A stretch of DNA of 47,688 nt, taken from Bacteroidales bacterium. GTDB taxonomy: Bacteria > Bacteroidota > Bacteroidia > Bacteroidales > Tenuifilaceae. Shown piece after piece: positions 8,584-16,991 of the stretch (the first letter of the stretch is position 1; every line of letters begins with the position of its first letter). A program made the translations under genes and the position numbers. The stretch lies in contig JAFWUG010000117.1 of assembly GCA_017524185.1 (NCBI GenBank), forward strand, positions 1 through 47,688, read 5' to 3'. The notes under the pieces were generated by a model that saw nothing but the letters and a program-made list of their open reading frames with translations, had not been told where the DNA came from and made no database searches.

Positions 8584-8660
8584 GGCCCCGTAGTTCAGCT
8601 GAATAGAACGTCAGATTCCGGTTCTGAAAGTCGGGGGTTTGAATCCCTCCGGGGTCACCA
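8584..8660 (+). tRNA. tRNA-Arg, anticodon CCG
   Basis: The full cloverleaf can be folded by eye: acceptor GGCCCCG with CGGGGTC (one G-T pair), D-arm GTTC/GAAC, anticodon arm TCAGA/TCTGA with loop TTCCGGT, a 5-base variable region, and T-arm GGGGG/CCCTC. The anticodon CCG reads the Arg codon CGG. The 3' CCA is encoded (8658-8660). It is a single gene with its own promoter and a terminator hairpin 17 bases downstream. Confidence 0.95.
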
Positions 8661-8677
8661 CGCAAAACGCGAAAAAA

Positions 8678-8709
8678 CGCGGCTATTGGTCTAAAAACCG
8701 ATAGCCGCG
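8678..8709 (+). terminator. Terminator after tRNA-Arg
   Basis: A 13-base-pair stem (8678-8690 with 8697-8709, one T-G wobble) carries a 6-base loop. The sequence after it is only weakly T-rich (ATTTTAC). Confidence 0.7.
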
Positions 8710-8787
8710 ATGCATTTTACACACCCACCACCATTACAAATCGCAAACTTTTTTGCACCCAAAGCATGTTCGGACGCATAAAAATCG

Positions 8788-8795
8788 TACATTTG
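8788..8795 (+). promoter_or_regulatory. Promoter -7 element for the Fur-family gene
   Basis: TACATTTG lies 28 bases before the ATG. No TTG occurs at the expected distance, so the -33 element is weak or absent, as might suit a regulated promoter. Confidence 0.5.
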
Positions 8796-8822
8796 CATCT
8801 ATAATCAGTCTAAATAAAAGGA

Positions 8823-9293
8823 ATGAGCCGCAGCATCACCGACATGGCCAAGCACGTACTGGCCGACTACCTCGAGCGCCATGGACATCGCAAAACCCCT
8901 GAGCGGTTCGCTATTCTGGAAGAGATATACTCACACGAAGACCATTTCGACGTGGAAACCCTCTACATCCAGATGAAGAACAAGAACTATCAGGTGAGCC
9001 GCGCCACGCTCTACAACACCATCGACCTACTTCTGGAATGCGGACTGGTGATTCGCCACCAGTTCGGACGCAACCTATCGCTCTACGAAAAAGCCTACGA
9101 AAGCGTACAGCACGACCATATCATATGCTCACGCTGCGGTAAGGTAGTGGAGTTCTGCGACCCCCGCATCCAAGAAATCATCAACTCGGCGCAACGCACC
9201 TTCAATTTCAAACTCAGCTATCACGCCCTTTACCTCTATGGCCTTTGCGATACATGCCAAAACGAAGTAGCTTCGGTTTCGCTAACTGACTAA
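8823..9293 (+). CDS. Fur-family metal-responsive transcriptional regulator
   Basis: This 156-residue protein has the N-terminal winged helix of Fur/PerR proteins ([15 protein letters not shown] and '[19 protein letters not shown]') and a C-terminal dimerisation/metal domain with '[15 protein letters not shown]' and a final 'CDTCQ'. The two CxxC pairs are the expected structural zinc site, and the HDH residues are candidate regulatory ligands. The sequence cannot say whether it senses iron, zinc, manganese or peroxide. An AAAGGA lies just before the ATG. It sits directly upstream of purA, which has its own strong promoter. Confidence 0.92.
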   Translation: MSRSITDMAKHVLADYLERHGHRKTPERFAILEEIYSHEDHFDVETLYIQMKNKNYQVSRATLYNTIDLLLECGLVIRHQFGRNLSLYEKAYESVQHDHIICSRCGKVVEFCDPRIQEIINSAQRTFNFKLSYHALYLYGLCDTCQNEVASVSLTD

Positions 9294-9317
9294 AAGTCAA
9301 CCAAAAGTGATTATTTT

Positions 9318-9348
9318 TTGCGAAGTTAGACAAATAGCCCTAACTTTG
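9318..9348 (+). promoter_or_regulatory. Promoter for purA
   Basis: TTG (9318-9320), a 20-base spacer and TAACTTTG (9341-9348) are a near-consensus Bacteroidota promoter. The predicted start near 9354 supports the ATG at 9402 as start codon, not the in-frame start at 9357. Confidence 0.8.
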
Positions 9349-9351
9349 TAA

Positions 9352-9385
9352 GTTCTGTGTGCGGCCTAAAATGCCACCACAGAAC
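9352..9385 (+). promoter_or_regulatory. Stem-loop at the 5' end of the purA leader
   Basis: GTTCTGTG (9352-9359) pairs perfectly with CACAGAAC (9378-9385), and inside it GGC can pair with GCC around a 7-base loop. The hairpin begins almost exactly at the predicted transcription start and ends 16 bases before the ATG. It could protect the mRNA 5' end or act in regulation. Confidence 0.5.
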
Positions 9386-9401
9386 AGACAAGTTTTTGAT
9401 T

Positions 9402-10673
9402 ATGAACAAAATAGACGTACTCCTCGGCCTCCAATGGGGCGACGAAGGCAAAGGCAAAGTGGTGGACGCGCTCACCCAGCACTACAATGTAGTAGCCCGA
9501 TTCCAGGGCGGTGCAAATGCAGGGCATTCGCTCGAATTCAACGGCATTAAACACGTATTGCATCTCATCCCATCGGGCATATTCCACCCCAAAACCATCA
9601 ACATCATTGGCAACGGAGTGGTACTCGACCCCGCCATACTCGTTCAAGAAATATCTGAACTCGAGCAAATGGGCGTTGATGCCACCAAAAACCTACACAT
9701 ATCGAAAAAGGCCCACCTGATACTCCCCACCCACCGCGCCCTCGACGCAGCTCTGGAGCAGGCTAAAGGCGACAACAAAATAGGGTCAACCCTGAAAGGT
9801 ATTGGACCTACCTACACCGACAAAACCGCACGCAACGGACTACGCGTTGGCGACATTCTGCGTCCTGACTTCGATGCACGATACAAACAGCTGCGCCAGA
9901 AGCATTTAGATACCATAGCTCAACTAAATGGGCCAGTTGCTCCAACGCAAGCCGACGAGGACGCATGGATGCGGGCCATAGACAAGCTGCGCAGCTACAC
10001 GCTAATCGATTCTGAATATGCCATCGACCAACACTTATCCGATGGGCAGCGCGTGCTGGCCGAGGGTGCGCAGGGCTCACTGCTCGACATCGACTTTGGC
10101 TCCTATCCCTTCGTAACCTCGTCGAACACCGTTTGCGCTGGCGCATGCACAGGCATGGGCATAGCCCCTGGCCGCATCGGTGAGGTATATGGCATATTCA
10201 AAGCCTACTGCACGCGCGTAGGGGCAGGTCCATTCCCTACCGAACTGTTCGACAGCACGGGCGAACAGCTACGCACCATCGGTGCTGAGTTTGGAGCGAC
10301 CACCGGCCGCCCGCGCCGCTGCGGCTGGCTCGACTTGGTAGCACTGCGCTACGCCATAATGGTGAACGGCGTTACGCAGCTCATCATGACCAAAGCCGAT
10401 GTGCTCGACACGTTTGCCAGCATCAAAGTGGCCACTGCCTACCGTGTCGATGGCCAACTCACCAACCAAATTCCCTACAACACCGATGCCCGCATTGAGC
10501 CTGTATATCAAGAATTTGCAGGTTGGCAAACCGACATCACAAGCATACGCTGCGAAAGCGACCTACCACAGCGGCTTTTAGACTACGTGCGTTTCATCGA
10601 AGAGCAAACGGGAGTGCCTGTACGCATAATTTCGGTAGGCCCCGACCGAAACGCAACCATCATGAGAGGATAA
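9402..10673 (+). CDS. purA: Adenylosuccinate synthetase
   Basis: This enzyme joins IMP and aspartate using GTP in the first committed step to AMP. From the ATG at 9402 the protein has 423 residues, a normal length. The P-loop-like GDEGKGK (GLQWGDEGKGKVVDAL) follows at once, holding the catalytic Asp and Lys. 'FQGGANAGHS' supplies the catalytic His, 'GSTLKGIGPTYTDK' the IMP loop, and 'GATTGRPRRCGWLD' the Arg-rich Asp/IMP loop. The longer frame from 9357 would start at the predicted transcription start and is rejected. It is followed by a strong terminator at 10703-10723 and is probably monocistronic. Confidence 0.97.
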   Translation: MNKIDVLLGLQWGDEGKGKVVDALTQHYNVVARFQGGANAGHSLEFNGIKHVLHLIPSGIFHPKTINIIGNGVVLDPAILVQEISELEQMGVDATKNLHISKKAHLILPTHRALDAALEQAKGDNKIGSTLKGIGPTYTDKTARNGLRVGDILRPDFDARYKQLRQKHLDTIAQLNGPVAPTQADEDAWMRAIDKLRSYTLIDSEYAIDQHLSDGQRVLAEGAQGSLLDIDFGSYPFVTSSNTVCAGACTGMGIAPGRIGEVYGIFKAYCTRVGAGPFPTELFDSTGEQLRTIGAEFGATTGRPRRCGWLDLVALRYAIMVNGVTQLIMTKADVLDTFASIKVATAYRVDGQLTNQIPYNTDARIEPVYQEFAGWQTDITSIRCESDLPQRLLDYVRFIEEQTGVPVRIISVGPDRNATIMRG

Positions 10674-10702
10674 ACGCAACACTCAACTTACATCCACAAA
10701 AT

Positions 10703-10723
10703 AAGCCCGCTCACAGCGGGCTT
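10703..10723 (+). terminator. Terminator after purA
   Basis: A 9-base-pair GC-rich stem (10703-10711 with 10715-10723) has a 3-base loop and is followed by TCATGCTTTC. It lies 30 bases past the stop codon. Confidence 0.8.
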
Positions 10724-10915
10724 TCATGCTTTCTACACTTTTCGCCACGAGCAAAGGCACGGGCTTAGGCTCGTTTTATGCCCCGAAAAAGCTAAGCACT
10801 TCATAACCAACAAAAAAACTAAACTACTTAAATACAAAACACTAACAATCAAACACTTAAATCAACGTGTTGCTATTCTGCAAAATCATCCGCTTCAATT
10901 CTAACTTCAACAAAA
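10724..10915. other. AT-rich gap between convergent purA and MFS genes
   Basis: No gene seen. A second possible stem, ACGAGC (10747-10752) with GCTCGT (10769-10774), is followed by TTTAT and could be a back-up terminator. The rest is A-rich with no recognisable element. Confidence 0.4.
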
Positions 10916-10942
10916 ATGCCACGCCCAAAATGGACGTGGCAT
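10916..10942 (-). terminator. Terminator after the MFS gene
   Basis: ATGCCACG (10916-10923) pairs with CGTGGCAT (10935-10942). On the minus strand the stem is followed by TTTTTG, a good intrinsic terminator placed 28 bases after the stop codon. Confidence 0.8.
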
Positions 10943-10969
10943 CTGTTTGATATAACTAAAGATATTTGC

Positions 10970-12592
10970 CTAAGCTTTGATGTTAGGCTGCTCGAGGCCA
11001 AGCCCCTTTTTGCGGTCAACCGCTTTCAGATAAACACCAATCACCAAAGCGGCAATACCCAAACAAGCAAGCATCACCAATGCCCATGTGTAGTCGAGCT
11101 CATGAGCAGCTGTTCCTGCAGGATTGGTGCTATCTAGCACCTTACCGATAAGCAGCGGGAACAGCCACAAACCGATGTTCTGAATCCAGAAAATCAAAGC
11201 GTAAGCCGAGCCAATAATCTTCTCGTCAACCAACTTGGGCACCGAAGGCCAAAGAGCTGCAGGAACGAGCGAGAACGATGCGCCCAGCACCAAGATAGTT
11301 ACGTAAGCCACCACAGTGCCTCCCACCGCACTGCCCTTGAACATAGGCAGAATAAAGGCAAAGGTTAAGTGGCACAGCACCAACAGAATAGAGCCAATCA
11401 TAAGCATAGATGCGGCCTTACCTTTATGGTCAACATAGTTGCCCAAAATGGGGGTAATGGCTACGGCCAGCAACGGGAACACAGCAAAGATAGTCTCGGC
11501 AGTTCCGCGCATATAGCCCATATAACAGTATACCACCAAGGCCACAACAGCGACGCCCATAAGACCATACTGCATAGCCTTGTTTTTCTTCATAAAGTTG
11601 CTGGCGAAAGAACAAACGGCCACCAACAGCATCACCAAATACTGCACAATAGTAACCGACGAACCACCCCAGAAGGTATTAGGATCTGCCTCTGTGAGCG
11701 TCAGATTGCACTGCAGCATGTTCACGGCATACTTCTGGAACGGGAAAATAGCCGAATAGTAAAGCACGCAAAGCAGCGCAACAAGCCAAAAACCAAGGCT
11801 GCTAAGAATTTTGCCTATATCGCTAATCTTAAACGGATCGTCCTTTTCCTCGGCCTCGCCCGTTTGAGCATCCAACTTTTTATCCATGAAGAAGTAAACC
11901 ACAAACATGATGAGTGCGATGCACAGCAGCACCACGCCAAATTTCACCGAATTGGCAACATTGATGCTACCACCAAGTTTGGCAAAATAGGGCGAGAAAA
12001 TCATGCAGGTGGCCACGCCCAGACGCGCCAAAGCCATCTCAGAACCCATAGCCAATGCCGTTTCGCGTCCTTTGAACCACTTCACAATACCACGGCTCAC
12101 GGTAATACCAGCCATCTCAACGCCGCAGCCAAAAATCATGAAACCTACGGCAGCCAACTTGGCCGAAGCAGGCATACCCTCATAGAACGGAGCAACGCCA
12201 AGTTCTTGAAATACAGGGATATAGTTCAGGTGGCTAGTAAACCAAGCCTCCAAACCGCTCCCCACAAAACTCTCGCTCACAGCATAGAACTTGATAAGTC
12301 CGCCCACCAACATCACTGCACCCGAAAGCAGCGCGGTGAAACGCACGCCCATCTTGTCGAGTATGATACCAGCAAAGATGAGGAAAAATACAAAAACGTT
12401 TAGAAAAGTCTCAGCTCCTTGCATTGTACCGAAAGCGAGGCTATCCCATCCCCGTGTCGATTGCATCAAATCCTTTATGGGCGAAAGTATGTCCATAAAG
12501 ATGTAGGAGCAAAACATAGCAAATGCTAGCAGCATCAGGGCTGCCCATCTCACCGCCGCAGAGTCGCGGAGCGTGGTCATTGTGTTACTCAT
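10970..12592 (-). CDS. Major facilitator superfamily transporter
   Basis: This 540-residue inner-membrane protein shows about 12 hydrophobic segments. 'LILDKMGVRFTALLSG'-type sequence after the second helix is the MFS loop 2-3 signature (D-K-x-G-x-R). Residues about 230-250 form the charged central loop (KKLDAQTGEAEEKDDPFK). The pattern suits the anion/small-solute branch of the superfamily (MFSD1/nitrate-transporter-like), but the substrate cannot be assigned. It stands alone between the serS terminator and its own terminator. An unusual inverted repeat lies 59 bases upstream of its start, and no clear TAnnTTTG promoter was found there. Confidence 0.85.
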   Translation of the reverse strand: MSNTMTTLRDSAAVRWAALMLLAFAMFCSYIFMDILSPIKDLMQSTRGWDSLAFGTMQGAETFLNVFVFFLIFAGIILDKMGVRFTALLSGAVMLVGGLIKFYAVSESFVGSGLEAWFTSHLNYIPVFQELGVAPFYEGMPASAKLAAVGFMIFGCGVEMAGITVSRGIVKWFKGRETALAMGSEMALARLGVATCMIFSPYFAKLGGSINVANSVKFGVVLLCIALIMFVVYFFMDKKLDAQTGEAEEKDDPFKISDIGKILSSLGFWLVALLCVLYYSAIFPFQKYAVNMLQCNLTLTEADPNTFWGGSSVTIVQYLVMLLVAVCSFASNFMKKNKAMQYGLMGVAVVALVVYCYMGYMRGTAETIFAVFPLLAVAITPILGNYVDHKGKAASMLMIGSILLVLCHLTFAFILPMFKGSAVGGTVVAYVTILVLGASFSLVPAALWPSVPKLVDEKIIGSAYALIFWIQNIGLWLFPLLIGKVLDSTNPAGTAAHELDYTWALVMLACLGIAALVIGVYLKAVDRKKGLGLEQPNIKA

Positions 12593-12650
12593 TTATGTTC
12601 AAATTTGAGGTTATAAAACGTGATTTTAAGCCCACAAATAAAAGAAAAGT

Positions 12651-12689
12651 GTAGCTAAAAACCTAATTTATATACAGTTTTTAAGCTAC
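12651..12689. repeat. Inverted repeat upstream of the MFS gene
   Basis: GTAGCTAAAAAC (12651-12662) and GTTTTTAAGCTAC (12677-12689) are complementary over 12 pairs with one extra base, around a 14-base AT-rich loop. It could be an operator, an attenuator, or a second terminator for serS, since on the minus strand T-rich sequence follows. Confidence 0.5.
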
Positions 12690-12734
12690 CAAAAACACTA
12701 AGTAGCAAACAATCAACGCGCTAAAACAAAGGCA

Positions 12735-12761
12735 GGCCACCGTCCATGTTGGACAATGGCC
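12735..12761 (-). terminator. Terminator after serS
   Basis: An 11-base-pair stem (12735-12745 with 12751-12761, two G-T wobbles) has a 5-base loop. On the minus strand it is followed by CTGCCTTTGTTTT. Confidence 0.75.
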
Positions 12762-12797
12762 CGCTAAAGCCTATAGCTGTCGAATCTTTAATAGAGG

Positions 12798-14072
12798 CTA
12801 AATAGAATCGAACTGGCAGTAGCTACGCAGCACGGCTGGAATGTTAATTCCATTGGCGGTTTGATTATTCTCCAGCAGTGCCGCCAGCACACGGGGTAGA
12901 GCAAGCGAACTACCATTGAGCGTATGCGCAAGTTGAGTGCGTTTGTCGCCCTCATCCTTGAAACGCAGCATCATGCGATTGGCCTGGTAGCTCTCGAAAT
13001 TCGACACCGAACTAACCTCAAGCCAACGCTCCTGGGCGGCTGAATACACCTCAAAATCGTAGGTAAGCGCCGAGGTGAAACTCATATCGCCCCCGCATAG
13101 GCGCACAATGCGATAGGGCAATTCCAGTTTCTGGAGTATGCTCTCAACATGCGCCACCATCTCATCAAGCGCAGCGTAGGAGCGATCGGGGTGCTGCACC
13201 TGCACAATCTCAACCTTGTCGAACTGATGCAGGCGGTTCAGACCGCGAACATCCTTGCCGTATGAGCCAGCCTCGCGCCTAAAGCATGGCGTATAGGCCG
13301 TGAGTTTAACGGGCAACTGCGTACCAGGCAGCACCACGTCGCGGAAAATATTGGTAACGGGCACCTCGGCTGTTGGTATCAAGTAAAAACCATCCACTGG
13401 CACCTGATACATCTGCCCCTCCTTGTCGGGCAGCTGCCCCGTACCATAGGCCGAATCCTGATTCACCATGTGGGGAGGCATCACCTCGCGGTAGCCCGCA
13501 GCCGTGTTCTCGTCGAGGAAAAAGTTGATGAGAGCACGCTGCAACCGTGCGCCTTTGCCCTTATACACTGGAAAACCCGCACCAGTAATCTTCACTCCCA
13601 ACTCAAAATCGATGATGTCGTGGCGTTTTGCCAATTCCCAGTGGGGCAACGCATTTGGCTGTAGCGTTGGCACTGTTCCGCCCTGACGTACCACCACATT
13701 ATCGGCAGCAGTTTTGCCATGCGGCACGCTGCTATGTGGCAGGTTAGGAATCTGCATCAAACGCTGCCTTTGCTCCCGCTCCAATTCGTCCAATTCAACC
13801 GAAAGTTGTTTGGAGCGCTCCTTCAGGTCGGCGTTTTTTTGCTTTGCTGCGTTGGCCTCATCGATGCGCTTGGCGGCCATCAACTGGCCAATGGCCTTGG
13901 CTGCAGCATTCTGCTCGGCCAAACAGGAATCGAGTTGCTGCTGCACAGCGCGACGACGGTCGTCTATGTCAATAATTTGGTCAATTGCACTCTCAGCATC
14001 TGCAAAATGCTTCACGGCGAGCCGCTCCACCACCTCATCGCGGTTATCGCGTATGTATTTAAGGGTTAACAT
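12798..14072 (-). CDS. serS: Serine--tRNA ligase
   Basis: This enzyme charges tRNA-Ser (and tRNA-Sec where present) with serine using ATP. The 424-residue length is normal. The N-terminal antiparallel coiled coil that grips the tRNA long variable arm spans about residues 25-105 (KQKNADLKERSKQLSVELDE region). Class II motif 2 is 'PCFRREAGSYGKDVRGL', and motif 3 is the 'LNGSSLALPRVLAALLENNQ' region near the C-terminus. It is flanked by terminators on both sides, so it is transcribed alone; no consensus promoter is obvious in the 23 bases between the upstream terminator and the start. Confidence 0.97.
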   Translation of the reverse strand: MLTLKYIRDNRDEVVERLAVKHFADAESAIDQIIDIDDRRRAVQQQLDSCLAEQNAAAKAIGQLMAAKRIDEANAAKQKNADLKERSKQLSVELDELEREQRQRLMQIPNLPHSSVPHGKTAADNVVVRQGGTVPTLQPNALPHWELAKRHDIIDFELGVKITGAGFPVYKGKGARLQRALINFFLDENTAAGYREVMPPHMVNQDSAYGTGQLPDKEGQMYQVPVDGFYLIPTAEVPVTNIFRDVVLPGTQLPVKLTAYTPCFRREAGSYGKDVRGLNRLHQFDKVEIVQVQHPDRSYAALDEMVAHVESILQKLELPYRIVRLCGGDMSFTSALTYDFEVYSAAQERWLEVSSVSNFESYQANRMMLRFKDEGDKRTQLAHTLNGSSLALPRVLAALLENNQTANGINIPAVLRSYCQFDSI

Positions 14073-14095
14073 ATTGTGCGTATTTTACAAATAAA

Positions 14096-14136
14096 AATCT
14101 CCTGTTCAAATCCGCTTAAGGTTTGGACAGGAGATT
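14096..14136 (-). terminator. Terminator after rpmA
   Basis: Two 15-base arms (14096-14110 and 14122-14136, one mismatch) are separated by 11 bases. On the minus strand the stem is followed by TTTATTTG. It separates the rplU-rpmA operon from serS. Confidence 0.8.
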
Positions 14137-14162
14137 GTAATGACAATCGGTTCTATAACACC

Positions 14163-14429
14163 CTAAGCTTCTGTCTCAAAGGGCATTACTGAAACAAACG
14201 ATTTATTCTCGGCTTTTTTGCAGAAGGTAACCACGCCATCGATGAGCGCATAGAGGGTGTGATCTTTGCCCATGCCTACGTTTACGCCAGGGAAATGGCG
14301 GGTTCCACGCTGACGAACAATGATGTTACCAGCTTTAGCAGCCTGTCCGCCAAATAGTTTAACGCCAAGGCGTTTGCTATGCGACTCCCTACCGTTCCTA
14401 GAACTTCCTACTCCTTTTTTGTGTGCCAT
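14163..14429 (-). CDS. rpmA: 50S ribosomal protein L27
   Basis: This 88-residue basic protein begins [20 protein letters not shown], the conserved tail of L27 that reaches the peptidyl-transferase centre, followed by '[23 protein letters not shown]'. It needs no N-terminal cleavage motif here, unlike the Firmicutes form. It lies 27 bases after rplU in the universal L21-L27 order. Confidence 0.97.
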   Translation of the reverse strand: MAHKKGVGSSRNGRESHSKRLGVKLFGGQAAKAGNIIVRQRGTRHFPGVNVGMGKDHTLYALIDGVVTFCKKAENKSFVSVMPFETEA

Positions 14430-14456
14430 GACCTTTATGGTGTATTTGCGTTGCCA

Positions 14457-14768
14457 TTAGGCAACAATTTCACTTACTTGAATTTGGGTGAGACACTGGC
14501 GATGGCCGTTCTTCACCTTGTAGCCTTTACGCCTTTTCTTCTTGAAGACAATCACCTTGTCGCCCTTGATATGCGAAAGGATTTTGGCCTTAACCGAGGC
14601 GTTATCTACTTGGGGCTTGCCCACTTTCACTGCGCCGTCGTTATCGAGCAGCAGCACCTTGTCGAAGTTTATCTCATCGCCCTCGTTTGCTTGTAGGCGA
14701 TGCACGAAAATCTTCTGATCTTTCTCCACTTTAAATTGCTGTCCAGCAATTTCCACAATAGCGTACAT
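14457..14768 (-). CDS. rplU: 50S ribosomal protein L21
   Basis: This 103-residue protein begins [20 protein letters not shown] and ends with the basic, 23S-rRNA-contacting segment [16 protein letters not shown], both hallmarks of L21. It is the first gene of the rplU-rpmA operon, with a near-perfect promoter 41 bases upstream of the ATG. Confidence 0.97.
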   Translation of the reverse strand: MYAIVEIAGQQFKVEKDQKIFVHRLQANEGDEINFDKVLLLDNDGAVKVGKPQVDNASVKAKILSHIKGDKVIVFKKKRRKGYKVKNGHRQCLTQIQVSEIVA

Positions 14769-14809
14769 CTGTATAAATGGTAAGAATTGTTTGACTTATT
14801 TTCGGCTCG

Positions 14810-14840
14810 CAAAGGTACAATCTATATACGAATATTCCAA
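14810..14840 (-). promoter_or_regulatory. Promoter for rplU-rpmA
   Basis: On the minus strand, TTG (14840-14838), a 20-base spacer and TACCTTTG (14817-14810), an exact consensus match with the most common spacing. Confidence 0.85.
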
Positions 14841-14904
14841 CTTTTTTGGGACAATATTTTTCAACACAAAACACATATTGCTAATAATCAACTTATTACA
14901 ATCG

Positions 14905-15657
14905 TTATGCCTGGTACAAATCGGGGGCCATGCTGCACAATTCTGCCTCCATTAGCTGATGCACCTGCTGCGCCACCTCGGCGGGTGTACGCTCTGCGTA
15001 AGCACTATAGGGTATAGCCGGAAGCACTTTTATGCGGAAGGTCTGCTTATAGTGCAAATACCCGTCTTTGAATACATTACGAGTTCCATCCACGACCACA
15101 GGAACCAAATCGACCTTTCCCTGCTGCGCCACGTTGAACGCCCCATCTTTGAATCGCCCCATGCGCCCCGTTGCGCTACGCGTACCTTCGGGAAAAACCA
15201 GCAGCGAATTGCCCATGTTCAGGTTCTTTAGCCCTTGGATCAGCATTCGCTTGCTCCCGCCAAAACTGCGCCGATCGATTAGCATATATCTATTAAGGTA
15301 TAGATTCCAGCCTATTATAGGAATACGAGCCAACTCTTTCTTCGACACCCACTTAAAATGTCGGCGCAGCGCATATAGCACCAGTATATCGGCCAAACTC
15401 TGATGATTAGCCACAATCACGTATGTCTTGTTAGGGTCAATCAGTTCGCGCCCTTCAACCACAGTGCGCCAGAACGGATTAAAGCCTATAACTATCTGCG
15501 CCCAGACTATAGAATAGCGATGCAACCAAACACGCCGCTTATCCCACCATACGGTAGCGACCCACATCAGCACATCGCCAACAAAAAAAAGCAATGCCTC
15601 AATAAGCACCAACAGCATGAAAGGAATATCGAGTAACCTACGAAAAAACTTATACAT
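14905..15657 (-). CDS. plsC: 1-acyl-sn-glycerol-3-phosphate acyltransferase
   Basis: This enzyme transfers an acyl group to lysophosphatidic acid to make phosphatidic acid at the inner membrane. The 250-residue protein has one or two N-terminal membrane segments (about 12-38), the catalytic HxxxxD motif as NHQSLAD (His85, Asp90), and the glycerol-phosphate-binding motif FPEGTRS from residue 155. 'VPVVVDGTRNVF' is the usual motif IV. Some Bacteroidota homologues act on other acyl acceptors, so the exact substrate is inferred. It has its own promoter and appears monocistronic. Confidence 0.9.
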   Translation of the reverse strand: MYKFFRRLLDIPFMLLVLIEALLFFVGDVLMWVATVWWDKRRVWLHRYSIVWAQIVIGFNPFWRTVVEGRELIDPNKTYVIVANHQSLADILVLYALRRHFKWVSKKELARIPIIGWNLYLNRYMLIDRRSFGGSKRMLIQGLKNLNMGNSLLVFPEGTRSATGRMGRFKDGAFNVAQQGKVDLVPVVVDGTRNVFKDGYLHYKQTFRIKVLPAIPYSAYAERTPAEVAQQVHQLMEAELCSMAPDLYQA

Positions 15658-15677
15658 AGCGCATATAGATTAAGCGA

Positions 15678-15708
15678 CAAAATTACGCTTATTCCGCGCA
15701 ACGCCCAA
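15678..15708 (-). promoter_or_regulatory. Promoter for plsC
   Basis: On the minus strand, TTG (15708-15706), a 20-base spacer and TAATTTTG (15685-15678), ending 20 bases before the ATG at 15657. Confidence 0.75.
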
Positions 15709-15835
15709 AAAAAGTGGATAGAAATAACAGCATTGCGAGGCAACATTTTGAACAATAGCGCGTTGTTATATCGAGTTGCAACAATATTCGTGCATAAAAT
15801 TGCCAACAAAGGCGGCTATTTTCACAATTTGGTAC

Positions 15836-15843
15836 TATATTTG
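15836..15843 (+). promoter_or_regulatory. Promoter -7 element for the 179-residue exported protein gene
   Basis: TATATTTG lies 35 bases before the ATG at 15879. No TTG is found at 19-20 bases upstream. Confidence 0.5.
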
Positions 15844-15878
15844 CAACCAACTTTACAGAACGAAAAACTGTAGAAAAC

Positions 15879-16418
15879 ATGAAAGCCACCATCTTAACCA
15901 TCGCACTGTGCCTTTCGGGGCTACTTGCATTCGGACAGGAAGCTGCTGTTGACACCATTATATTGGTTAGCGGCAAACGCATACCGGGTAAAATTGCTAG
16001 CGTTAGCACCTCGAAAGTGGTGTTCAAGAGTGAGAAAACGGGTAAAAACGAAGATATTCCGCGCAAACAGATGCACAAGGCCATATTTGCCAACGGGCGT
16101 GTGGAAATGTTCAACAAAATGGCATTCGAGGCGGTGTCGGATGCCGACTACAAGGCCGTGATACTTACTGAAAATCAGGCCGATGTGGAGGGTCTATATG
16201 CCCTAGGAAACATCGAGGCCAAGTCCGGAAAATCGTCGCGCAACGCTAAGAGTGCCGAGCGTTCGGCCTCAATCAAGATGCAGAAGAAAGCCGCTGCCAT
16301 GGGAGGTGTTTACGTACTGCTCACCAAGAACCAAGCCATAGGCGGCTACCGCGAAGTACCAACCCATGTGTTCGAGGGTGTGGTTTACGGATTCGAACCG
16401 CCTGAGGAGAGCAAATAA
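15879..16418 (+). CDS. Small exported protein of unknown function
   Basis: This 179-residue protein has a signal peptide (MKATILTIALCLSGLLAFGQ). Residues about 25-65 read 'DTIILVSGKRIPGKIASVSTS', a pattern common in Bacteroidota exported proteins that begin with an 'I-x-L-x-x-G-x-x-I-x-G-K-V' strand pair. Residues about 125-179 form a second region ('SASIKMQKKAAAMGGVYVLLT' and 'VFEGVVYGFEPP'). No catalytic residues are visible and I cannot assign a role. It is followed by a strong terminator at 16451-16474. Confidence 0.75.
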   Translation: MKATILTIALCLSGLLAFGQEAAVDTIILVSGKRIPGKIASVSTSKVVFKSEKTGKNEDIPRKQMHKAIFANGRVEMFNKMAFEAVSDADYKAVILTENQADVEGLYALGNIEAKSGKSSRNAKSAERSASIKMQKKAAAMGGVYVLLTKNQAIGGYREVPTHVFEGVVYGFEPPEESK

Positions 16419-16450
16419 ATACTGAGAGCAATATGCTACTGATTATCAAC

Positions 16451-16474
16451 AATCTGCCCTGCTATGGGCAGATT
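16451..16474 (+). terminator. Terminator after the 179-residue exported protein gene
   Basis: AATCTGCCC pairs with GGGCAGATT around a 6-base loop and is followed by TTGTTTTG. This is a classical intrinsic terminator. Confidence 0.85.
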
Positions 16475-16505
16475 TTGTTTTGTAACAACATACCCATAAC
16501 AAGCA

Positions 16506-16913
16506 ATGAATAGCACCTACGAGAGCAAGATTGTACGCATCACAAAACGCGCCGAAGATGTGTTCAACACCCTATCGAAATTCGATAACTTCACTCCAAT
16601 GGCACAGGGCCGCGTAGAAAACTGGCAGGCCGACAACGACACCTGCTCGTTTAGCCTGCAGGGAATGACAGCAGGGCTACGAATTATTGAACGCGAGGAG
16701 TTTAAAACCATAAAGATTACGGGCAACGACCAAGTACCAATGGATTTTTGCCTATGGATTCAACTAAAAGAGGTTGCGCCATACGATACCCGCATGAAGA
16801 TTACGGCCAAGGCCGAACTCAACATGATGATGAAAATGCTGCTGGGTAAGAAACTGGAGAATGGGGTCAATTCGCTGGCTGACGGCATCGCTTCGGCATT
16901 CAACAGCATCTGA
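16506..16913 (+). CDS. SRPBCC (START-like) domain protein
   Basis: This 135-residue cytoplasmic protein has the short alpha/beta-grip layout of the polyketide cyclase/START superfamily. It opens with 'YESKIVRITKRAEDVFNTL' and the middle strands read 'CSFSLQGMTAGLRIIERE'. A long C-terminal helix (LGKKLENGVNSLADGIASAF) closes the lipid-type pocket. Its ligand is unknown. The start at 16506 follows the preceding terminator by 32 bases. No full consensus promoter is obvious in that gap, so transcription may begin just after the hairpin or depend on read-through. Confidence 0.75.
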   Translation: MNSTYESKIVRITKRAEDVFNTLSKFDNFTPMAQGRVENWQADNDTCSFSLQGMTAGLRIIEREEFKTIKITGNDQVPMDFCLWIQLKEVAPYDTRMKITAKAELNMMMKMLLGKKLENGVNSLADGIASAFNSI

Positions 16914-16939
16914 TTTTCAGTCGATTACACAAAATCAAC

Positions 16940-16963
16940 AAAGGCGGGCTAATGCCCGCCTTT
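16940..16963. terminator. Bidirectional terminator between the SRPBCC gene and the DUF3990 cassette
   Basis: AAAGGCGGGC pairs with GCCCGCCTTT around TAAT. The plus strand continues ACTTTTT and the minus strand GTTGATTTTG, so it can serve both converging units. Confidence 0.85.
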
Positions 16964-16991
16964 ACTTTTTGCGCTAAGCCAACAAAGCGTA

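Noticed and set aside
11369..12403. 344-residue ORF antisense to the MFS transporter
   Set aside because: It is rich in His, Gln and Asn with no domain pattern, and mirrors the codon bias of a real membrane-protein gene on the other strand.
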